5,235 nucleotides of DNA from Lachnospiraceae bacterium. Lineage in GTDB: Bacteria > Bacillota > Clostridia > Lachnospirales > Lachnospiraceae. The notes below the pieces were generated by a model. The model was not told where the DNA came from and ran no database searches. It saw nothing but the letters and a program-made list of their open reading frames with translations. Below, one piece after another: positions 1-4,880 of the stretch (positions within the stretch are counted from its first letter, which is position 1; every line of letters starts with the position of its first letter). A program made the translations under genes and the position numbers. The DNA is taken from the NCBI GenBank assembly GCA_017461685.1, contig JAFTXF010000090.1, positions 1-5,235 of the forward strand, given 5' to 3'.

Positions 1-844
1 CAATTTTTTCTTTAACCTCTTCGGAAGCCTTTAACTCCTTTAAACGCTCCATAAACAGGTCTGCATCGGAACCGGTGGTGTCCTCACCCAGTTCCTCACG
101 TATTACCTTTAGCTGCTCACGAAGCACGTATTCCCGCTGCTGCTTGTCTACACGCTTCTGCACCTTTTCGTTAAACTCTGCTCTGGCCTTTGCAATATAT
201 GTTTCTTCCTTTAAAATCACGGTTAATTCTTCAAAACGCTCTTCTAAAGAAATACATTCTAAAATGCGCTGTTTTTTCTCTACCGGAATCGGCAGGGTTA
301 CTCCGACAAAATCCATGGCCGGGCCAAGCTTATCGGCCTTTTCCAAATACTCTACAAGCCCTTTTCCGGCCTTTGGGTGCAGGCGCAGATACTCTGCCAA
401 CTCTATCTCCATTTGACGAAGCATAGCCTCCTTTAAGCCTGCTTCGATTTCCTCCTCTGCCTGTTCCGCGCAATCTTCTACCTGTGCATTCAAATACCCC
501 TCTGTATTAGTTGCGCCGTGCAGAAAGGCACGCTTCACACCCTCTACAAGTACGCGCAGATTCTTATTCGGCAGCTTAGATATCTGACGAATGCGCACCA
601 GCGTACCCACCGTTTCTATATCATCAAATCCAGGCTCCTCCGTGGATACGTAACGCTGCTTATCCAAAAACAGAAGTCGTCCGCCGGTCATAGCCTTCTC
701 AACTGCCAAAATACTCTGCTTACGGCTGACATCAAAATTTAAATTCATATTTGGGAACACCACCAGGCCGCGCAGGGCAACCATAGGATATTCCTGATAT
801 TGTATTTCCTTAATTTCTTCTTTCTGTAAAACTTCCTGTTCCAT
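1..844 (-). CDS. lon: Lon protease, N-terminal 281 residues (gene continues past window start)
   Basis: ATP-dependent serine protease Lon, a cytoplasmic homohexamer that unfolds and degrades misfolded and some regulatory proteins. Only the first 281 codons are present and the frame is open at base 1. A complete Lon is usually about 770-820 residues, so the AAA+ and Ser-Lys protease domains lie outside the window. Visible is the Lon N-terminal substrate-binding domain (roughly residues 18-212), opening with LRGLVVFPNM at 24-33. It is followed by the characteristic helical linker with KQQREYVLREQLKVIREELG at 234-253. The ATG at 844 is preceded by an in-frame TAA five codons upstream, so it is the first possible ATG. 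AGAGGA at 849-854 is the ribosome binding site, only 4 nt away, which is short. The gene follows clpX after 315 bp and a terminator, so it probably has its own promoter, although I could not find a convincing one. Family assignment is secure. Confidence 0.95.
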   Translation of the reverse strand, partial: MEQEVLQKEEIKEIQYQEYPMVALRGLVVFPNMNLNFDVSRKQSILAVEKAMTGGRLLFLDKQRYVSTEEPGFDDIETVGTLVRIRQISKLPNKNLRVLVEGVKRAFLHGATNTEGYLNAQVEDCAEQAEEEIEAGLKEAMLRQMEIELAEYLRLHPKAGKGLVEYLEKADKLGPAMDFVGVTLPIPVEKKQRILECISLEERFEELTVILKEETYIAKARAEFNEKVQKRVDKQQREYVLREQLKVIREELGEDTTGSDADLFMERLKELKASEEVKEKI

Positions 845-915
845 ATATTCCTCTATTTACTCTGTAATCCCCAATCGGCATGTCAACGACATTCCTTATG
901 TAGTAACAGAGCGTA

Positions 916-1035
916 TTTCCTAATGTAATAAAGAGTCGCTTGCGGCTCTTTCGCGCCGACGCGGTATGCTTTGCATTAACTTCCTTACCGCGGAGTGCGC
1001 ATCCTAAGCGGAGCGTTTTTTTATTACATAGGAAA
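916..1035. repeat. About 120-bp element with inverted ends, MITE-like or extragenic palindromic repeat
   Basis: The left end TTTCCTAATGTAATAAA (916-932) is the inverted counterpart of TTTATTACATAGGAAA (1020-1035), with one inserted base. The AT-rich ends enclose a GC-rich core (about 930-1015) full of hairpins. Arms 930-939 and 942-951 pair over 10 positions with one G-T. Arms 960-966 (CGCGGTA) and 986-992 (TACCGCG) pair perfectly, and GCGC at 953-956 and 997-1000 extends that helix across an internal loop. There is no coding frame. Two further copies of the end motif sit just outside, one degenerate (892-907) and one exact (1042-1057). This architecture fits a small non-autonomous mobile or repetitive element. 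No clear target-site duplication is visible, and its presence elsewhere in the genome is inferred, not seen. Confidence 0.6.
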
Positions 1036-1060
1036 GAGTACTTTCCTATGTAATAAAAAA
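1017..1060. repeat. Perfect palindrome, 20-bp arms and 4-nt loop
   Basis: Bases 1017-1036 and 1041-1060 are exact reverse complements around the loop AGTA, with an outer T6/A6 pair and the core ATTACATAGGAAAG. The left arm is also the right end of the neighbouring 120-bp element, and the outer A-run (1055-1060) reads as the U-tract of the clpX terminator on the minus strand. It could be two abutting inverted element ends, or a bidirectional terminator-like hairpin, though its stem is AT-rich. Confidence 0.75.
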
Positions 1061-1140
1061 CTGCTGCAATATACAGGTATTAACCCCTATTCTCAGGCAA
1101 ATACCTCCTCGAATATGTTTTAATACAAATATTGCAACAG
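1055..1140 (-). terminator. clpX terminator with an unusually large, structured loop
   Basis: On the minus strand, 20 nt after the clpX stop, CTGTTGCAATAT (1140-1129) pairs with ATATTGCAGCAG (1072-1061) over 12 positions with one mismatch or wobble, and is followed at once by TTTTTT (1060-1055). That is the layout of a Rho-independent terminator. The loop is 56 nt instead of the usual few bases, and it holds a second helix, AGGTATT (1106-1100) with AATACCT (1081-1075). The nested design may be a terminator enlarged by insertion, or a structured RNA in its own right. Confidence 0.6.
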
Positions 1141-1159
1141 TCCCTCATTATACTCATAC

Positions 1160-2410
1160 TTATGCTCCGCGACGGATTACTTCAGGCTTGCCTGTACCCT
1201 CTACCGCTTCCTTCGTAATAATACACTTCTCAATAGTATCATCACTTGGAATCTCATACATAATATCACGCATCGTGTATTCTAAAATAGACCGTAAACC
1301 TCTGGCCCCGGTTTTCTTCTCAAAGGCTTCCTTCGCAATGCTTTCAATAGCCTCTTCTTCAAATGCAAGTTCCACATCATCATAAGCAAACAACTTCTGA
1401 TACTGCTTTACCAGGGCATTTTTCGGCTCACATAAAATGCGCATCAACGCCTCTTTATCCAGACCGTCTAAAGATACACTGATCGGCACACGTCCGATAA
1501 ACTCCGGAATCAGACCGAATTTAATTAAATCCTGGGTCGTCACCTGCTTAAACAGCTCGCCGATATCCTTATTAGTCTTCTTAGCTACATCCTGATTAAA
1601 ACCAATGGCACTTCTGTCCAAACGCTTCTCAATAATCTGCTCAAGACCTGCAAAAGCACCCCCGCATATAAAGAGAATATTAGACGTATCGATTTCAATC
1701 AGCTCCTGATGCGGATGCTTACGGCCTCCCTGTGGCGGCACATTGGCTACCGTACCCTCGATCAGCTTTAAAAGTGCCTGCTGAACACCCTCGCCGGATA
1801 CATCACGGGTAATGGATACATTCTCGCCCTTTTTGGAAATCTTGTCGATTTCGTCCACGTAAATAATGCCATACTGGGCACGCTCAATGTCATAATCGGC
1901 TGCCTGGATGAGCTTTAACAAGATATTCTCAACGTCCTCACCTACATAACCGGCCTCTGTCAAAGTGGTGGCATCTGCAATAGCAAAAGGCACATTGATA
2001 ATCTTGGCCAATGTCTGGGCAATATACGTCTTACCACAGCCTGTAGGGCCTAACAGCAGAATATTACTTTTCTGCAGCTCTACATCATCCTGCTCCTCCC
2101 TGCCTGCCATAACGCGTTTGTAGTGATTATACACAGCCACTGCAAGGGTCTTCTTGGCCTCATCCTGACCGATCACATAGTCATCCATAAAAGCCTTGAT
2201 TTCCTTCGGCTTTAAGAGATTAATCTCCATGGCGTCTGCTGCGGCCTGAGCCTCTTCCTCATATAATTCATCTTCCATAATCTCGGAACACAGACTGATA
2301 CACTCATCACAAATATAAATGCCATCCGGTCCTGCAATCAACTTCCTTACTGCATCCTGTGACTTGCCGCAGAAGGAACATTTTATTTTAATAGGAGTTT
2401 TTCCTGACAT
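1160..2410 (-). CDS. clpX: ClpX, ATP-dependent unfoldase subunit of ClpXP protease
   Basis: Cytoplasmic AAA+ hexamer that recognises tagged substrates, unfolds them with ATP and threads them into ClpP. All family hallmarks are visible in 416 residues, the normal length. There is an N-terminal four-cysteine zinc domain (C11, C14, C34, C37), Walker A GPTGCGKT at 121-128, pore loop GYVG at 154-157, Walker B IIYVDEID at 182-189, RKH loop at 230-232, ClpP-docking IGF loop at 269-271, and sensor-2 GARGLR at 368-373. The Walker A has Cys where many ClpX proteins have Ser, which should be compatible with ATP binding. The start ATG has AGAGGG (2416-2421) 5 nt upstream, weaker than the AGGAGG sites of tig and clpP. 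It is separated from clpP by 276 bp that include a 193-bp repeat element, so co-transcription with clpP is likely but not certain. A terminator follows the stop. Confidence 0.98.
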   Translation of the reverse strand: MSGKTPIKIKCSFCGKSQDAVRKLIAGPDGIYICDECISLCSEIMEDELYEEEAQAAADAMEINLLKPKEIKAFMDDYVIGQDEAKKTLAVAVYNHYKRVMAGREEQDDVELQKSNILLLGPTGCGKTYIAQTLAKIINVPFAIADATTLTEAGYVGEDVENILLKLIQAADYDIERAQYGIIYVDEIDKISKKGENVSITRDVSGEGVQQALLKLIEGTVANVPPQGGRKHPHQELIEIDTSNILFICGGAFAGLEQIIEKRLDRSAIGFNQDVAKKTNKDIGELFKQVTTQDLIKFGLIPEFIGRVPISVSLDGLDKEALMRILCEPKNALVKQYQKLFAYDDVELAFEEEAIESIAKEAFEKKTGARGLRSILEYTMRDIMYEIPSDDTIEKCIITKEAVEGTGKPEVIRRGA

Positions 2411-2427
2411 AATTTCCCTCTTAAATA

Positions 2428-2620
2428 TGTTTGCGAAATTCTGTAGGTGCAGGCTGCAAATATATATTCTGCTTCAGGGACGCTCCCGCTCCGTGAAAAT
2501 GCGTAACGGTACTAAGCTCAGCTGCGGCCTGCGGCCTTGCTTTGCTAAGGACCGACGCTTTTCAAGGCCCTTCAGCCGCAATATATATTTGCAGCCTGCA
2601 CCTACAGAATTTCGCAAACA
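2428..2620. repeat. 193-bp element with perfect 41-bp terminal inverted repeats, MITE-like
   Basis: Bases 2428-2468 and 2580-2620 are exact reverse complements, each outer end reading TGTTTGCGAAATTCTGTAGG inward. The 111-bp centre (2469-2579) is GC-rich and itself hairpin-prone. Partial pairing continues inward, with GCTTCAGGG near 2471 roughly opposite CCCTTCAGC near 2569, and a second hairpin GGCCTTGC-TTT-GCTAAGG lies inside. No gene fits. The element lies 17 bp before the clpX start and 66 bp after the clpP stop, so any clpP-clpX transcript would carry it as a very long stem. The ends begin TG and finish CA, and no target duplication directly abuts them. A non-autonomous transposable element is the best reading; an invertible segment is an alternative, although no promoter is visible in the centre. 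Confidence 0.7.
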
Positions 2621-2641
2621 CTTCTTTTCCTCTTAATACTT

Positions 2642-2674
2642 GGGACTGTTGTGTAATAATTCGACAACAGTCCC
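2642..2674 (-). other. Stem-loop after clpP without a U-tract
   Basis: GGGACTGTTGT (2642-2652) and ACAACAGTCCC (2664-2674) form a perfect 11-bp stem with an 11-nt loop, 12 nt beyond the clpP stop. On the minus strand the stem is followed by AAGTATTAAG rather than a U-run, so it is a weak candidate for full termination. It may protect the clpP 3' end, or partly terminate. A 12-nt palindrome AAATCATGATTT (2677-2688) lies between it and the clpP stop and overlaps that stop. Confidence 0.6.
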
Positions 2675-2686
2675 TAAAATCATGAT

Positions 2687-3268
2687 TTATTTCTTGGTAA
2701 CAACGCTGTCAATCAAGCCGTAAGCCACGGCCTCTTCTGCAGTTTTCCAGTTGTCACGTTCTGTGTCGGCTGCCACTTCCTCGTAGTCTTTGCCACAATT
2801 CTCAGCCAAAATACGGTTTAACTTTTCTTTGGTCTTTAAAATATGCTTTGCAGCAATTTCAATCTCGGTAGCCTGTCCCTGTGCTCCTCCAAGCGGCTGA
2901 TGAATCATAATCTCCGCATTCGGAAGGGCCATACGCTTGCCTTTGGCACCGCCTGCTAAAAGAAATGCTCCCATGCTGGCTGCCATACCGATACAAATAG
3001 TAGATACGTCACATTTAATATACTGCATGGTATCGTAGATAGCCATGCCGGCTGTAACGGAACCGCCCGGACTGTTGATGTATAAATGAATATCCTTGTC
3101 AGGATCCTCAGCCTCTAAGAATAAAAGCTGTGCAACTACCAAAGAAGCAGTTACTTCATTTACCTCTTCTCCAAGGAAAATAATTCTATCCTTTAACAGT
3201 CTGGAATAAATATCATAGGTTCTCTCCCCCCTGCTTGTCTGCTCTAATACATAAGGCACTAAGCTCAT
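2687..3268 (-). CDS. clpP: ClpP, proteolytic subunit of Clp protease
   Basis: Serine peptidase (family S14) that assembles into a two-ring tetradecamer and degrades proteins fed in by ClpX or another Clp ATPase. The 193-residue length is typical. The catalytic triad is at canonical positions: Ser98 in GMAASMGAF, His123 in MIHQPLGGAQGQ, and Asp172 in DTERDNW. The oligomerisation and substrate-groove segments (YINSPGGSVTAGMAIYDTMQ at 63-82) are intact. The N-terminus MSLVPYVLEQTSRGER aligns with mature ClpP, so only a very short leader, if any, is removed. AGGAGG (3277-3282) lies 8 nt before the ATG. The gene follows tig after 61 bp with no terminator U-tract, so the two are almost certainly co-transcribed. 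A stem-loop and then a repeat element separate it from its partner clpX. Confidence 0.98.
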   Translation of the reverse strand: MSLVPYVLEQTSRGERTYDIYSRLLKDRIIFLGEEVNEVTASLVVAQLLFLEAEDPDKDIHLYINSPGGSVTAGMAIYDTMQYIKCDVSTICIGMAASMGAFLLAGGAKGKRMALPNAEIMIHQPLGGAQGQATEIEIAAKHILKTKEKLNRILAENCGKDYEEVAADTERDNWKTAEEAVAYGLIDSVVTKK

Positions 3269-3301
3269 GATATGATCCTCCTAAAATTTTATTGATTATT
3301 T

Positions 3302-3327
3302 GTAACTGTTTGCTACCTCACAGCTAC
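3302..3327 (-). other. Stem-loop in the tig-clpP gap
   Basis: Two bases after the tig stop on the minus strand, GTAGCTGT (3327-3320) can pair with ACAGTTAC (3309-3302) over 8 positions with one G-U, around a 10-nt loop. It is followed by an A/T-mixed run, not a clean U-tract, and then the clpP ribosome binding site. It might modulate the relative output of tig and clpP or stabilise the upstream mRNA end. The stem is short enough to arise by chance. Confidence 0.4.
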
Positions 3328-3329
3328 GA

Positions 3330-4619
3330 TTATTTTTCAACTGCGTTTGCAACAACAAACTCTACAGCCTTAGCAATTGCAAGATCGCTCATAACCTGCT
3401 TCTTGCCGCCTTCGCCGAGCATTTCTTCTACTGCTGCAGCTTCCATCTTGTACTGCTCAGCCATCTTTGCAACTTCTGCTGCGAAGTCTTCTTCTGTAGC
3501 TTCGATGCCTTCTGCCTTTACGATTGCTTCTAATACTAAGCTGGACTTAATACGACTTTCAGCCTGTGGCTTAACCTGATCCATCATAGCGGATGCTGTC
3601 ATGCCTGTGAACTGGAAGTACTGGTCTAAAGATAAGCCCTGCATCTGTAATCTCTGAGCAAAATCATCAACCATCTGTCTCTGCTGTGTCTCAATCATAG
3701 CTTCAGGAATGTCCATGGTTGCATTAGCAACTACGGCGTCAACTACGGCATTTTCCTTTGCGTTCTTTACATCAGCAGCCTTCTTTTCAGCTAACTTCTT
3801 CTCAACAGAAGCCTTGTATTCTTCCATAGTATCAAATTCAGATACTTCAGATGCAAACTCGTCATCTAATTCAGGTAATTCTTTTTCTTTGATTTCCTTA
3901 ACAGTGCATTTGAAAACAGCTTCCTTGCCAGCTAAATCAGCAGCATGGTACTCAGCAGGGAATGTAACATTTACTTCTACTTCTGCACCGATTTCAGCAC
4001 CAATTAACTGCTCTTCAAAGCCCGGAATGAAAGCGCCGGAACCGATAGTAAGAGGATAATCCTCACCCTTACCGCCGTCAAATGCCACACCGTCAACAAA
4101 GCCTTCAAAATCGATAACTGTCATATCGCCATCCTTAACAGCTCTGCCTTCTACGGAAATCTCTCTTGCATTTGCTTCCTGCTCACGCTTAATCTCAGCA
4201 TCAACCTCTTCTGCAGAAACAGTAGCCTCTACCTTGTCAACCTCTACGCCCTTGTACTGACCAAGAGTAACCTCAGGCTTAATAGCAACCTCTGCAGTAA
4301 AGATGAAAGACTTGCCTGCCTCAATCTGAACAATGTCAACGGTTGGTGAAGAAACGATTTCTGTACCTTCGTATTCATCTAATGCCTTACTGTATGCTTC
4401 AGGAATTATAGCATTTGCAGCATCTTCATAAAATACGCCTGCTCCGTACATCTTCTCGATCATCTTACGTGGTGCTTTGCCCTTACGGAAACCAGGGATA
4501 TTAATCTGGTTTTTCTGTTTCTGATAAGCCTTTTCGATAGCCTTTTCTAATTCAGAAGCTTCTACCTCGATAGTAAGCTTAATCATATTTTTTTCTAAGT
4601 TTTCTACCTTTAAACTCAT
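3330..4619 (-). CDS. tig: Trigger factor, ribosome-associated chaperone and peptidyl-prolyl isomerase
   Basis: Trigger factor docks beside the ribosome exit tunnel, shields nascent chains and catalyses prolyl cis-trans isomerisation. The 429-residue length is normal for the family. The N-terminal ribosome-binding domain (about 1-145) carries the docking signature GFRKGKAP at 43-50. An FKBP-type isomerase domain follows (about 155-245, including VIDFEGFVDGVAFDGG and IGSGAFIPGFEEQLIGAEIG). The rest (about 250-429) is the helical C-terminal chaperone body, rich in Ala, Glu and Lys. The start ATG at 4619 has AGGAGG (4629-4634) 9 nt upstream. It is the first gene of the cluster, with a candidate promoter about 115 nt upstream and clpP 61 bp downstream. 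Linkage of this chaperone to clpP and clpX is a familiar arrangement in bacteria. Confidence 0.98.
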   Translation of the reverse strand: MSLKVENLEKNMIKLTIEVEASELEKAIEKAYQKQKNQINIPGFRKGKAPRKMIEKMYGAGVFYEDAANAIIPEAYSKALDEYEGTEIVSSPTVDIVQIEAGKSFIFTAEVAIKPEVTLGQYKGVEVDKVEATVSAEEVDAEIKREQEANAREISVEGRAVKDGDMTVIDFEGFVDGVAFDGGKGEDYPLTIGSGAFIPGFEEQLIGAEIGAEVEVNVTFPAEYHAADLAGKEAVFKCTVKEIKEKELPELDDEFASEVSEFDTMEEYKASVEKKLAEKKAADVKNAKENAVVDAVVANATMDIPEAMIETQQRQMVDDFAQRLQMQGLSLDQYFQFTGMTASAMMDQVKPQAESRIKSSLVLEAIVKAEGIEATEEDFAAEVAKMAEQYKMEAAAVEEMLGEGGKKQVMSDLAIAKAVEFVVANAVEK

Positions 4620-4655
4620 GTCAGAGTTCCTCCTAAATAACTTTTGTGTGTAGTC

Positions 4656-4676
4656 GTGTCAGCCGAAATGCTGCAC
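4656..4676 (-). other. Small stem-loop in the tig leader
   Basis: In the tig 5' untranslated region GTGCAGC (4676-4670) pairs with GCTGACAC (4663-4656), with one bulged base and the loop ATTTCG. It ends about 22 nt before the AGGAGG site and does not cover it. No known riboswitch class is recognised. It may simply be leader structure. Confidence 0.35.
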
Positions 4677-4729
4677 ATTGTAAAGGTATGTGCCCGGAAA
4701 CACTTCTGCAATAACACATTCATTACAAG

Positions 4730-4758
4730 ATTGTAGCATAATTTCCGGCTTATGGCTA
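4730..4758 (-). promoter_or_regulatory. Candidate sigma-A promoter for tig (extended -10)
   Basis: On the minus strand TACAAT (4735-4730) is preceded by TGC (4738-4736), giving an extended -10. A -35 candidate, TAGCCA (4758-4753), matches TTGACA at four of six positions with a 17-bp spacer. Initiation would fall near 4722, giving a leader of about 100 nt before tig. The surrounding AT-rich sequence (4741-4830) suits a promoter region. I saw no CIRCE or CtsR-type repeat, so heat-shock control is not indicated. Confidence 0.55.
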
Positions 4759-4837
4759 GTGGTAATTTAGGAATTTTCTGTTAAATTTGGCTTAATTTTT
4801 TTCACATTTGATTTGGAGCAGTTATTCTCCCCCTTCA

Positions 4838-4871
4838 AATAATCAAGAAACGGCAGAATGAATCTGCCGCT
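4838..4871 (-). terminator. Terminator of the upstream Rpn-like gene
   Basis: CGGCAGA (4869-4863 on the minus strand) pairs with TCTGCCG (4857-4851) around the 5-nt loop TTCAT, and can be extended by two weaker pairs. It is followed by the T-rich but interrupted run TTTCTTGATTATTT. It starts about 10 nt after the stop at 4881 and separates that gene from the tig promoter. Confidence 0.7.
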
Positions 4872-4880
4872 CCCACTCTC

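Larger units (their letters stand above)
845..1159. other. Gene-free lon-clpX intergenic region filled with repeats and hairpins
   Basis: No coding frame is supported here. Starting from lon, it holds the lon leader (845-891), a degenerate copy of the repeat end TTTCCTATGTAATAAA at about 892-907, an inverted-repeat element (916-1035), a perfect palindrome (1017-1060), the clpX terminator structure (1055-1140) and 19 bp before the clpX stop. A TTGACA appears on the minus strand at 886-881, but no acceptable -10 lies at normal spacing, so the lon promoter is left unassigned. Confidence 0.8.

Noticed and set aside
75..742. Open frames on the plus strand opposite lon
   Set aside because: They overlap a clear Lon reading frame on the minus strand, have low-complexity Ser/Cys-rich products and no ribosome binding site.
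858..886. Possible lon promoter using TTGACA on the minus strand (886-881)
   Set aside because: No -10 better than three of six matches lies at normal spacing, and initiation would fall within a few bases of the lon start codon, leaving no room for the ribosome binding site.
916..1060. CRISPR array, because of several similar short repeats
   Set aside because: The copies are inverted and irregularly spaced, differ in sequence and have no uniform spacers or cas genes.
1188..1385. Short plus-strand open frame inside clpX
   Set aside because: Antisense shadow of a strongly conserved gene with no recognisable product.
2404..2440. Possible clpX promoter (CATATTTAA on the minus strand) at the edge of the 193-bp element
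   Set aside because: No -35 match at proper spacing, and the start point would overlap the ribosome binding site.
2319..2636. Plus-strand 105-codon frame across the clpX start and the 193-bp element
   Set aside because: It is antisense to the zinc domain of ClpX and then runs through inverted-repeat DNA. No family resemblance and no convincing ribosome binding site.
3292..4059. Plus-strand frames opposite tig
   Set aside because: Ser/Ala-rich products are what antisense of an Ala/Glu/Lys-rich gene gives; no start signals.
4620..4880. CIRCE or CtsR heat-shock operator before tig
   Set aside because: Neither the TTAGCACTC inverted repeat nor GGTCAAA direct repeats are present on either strand.
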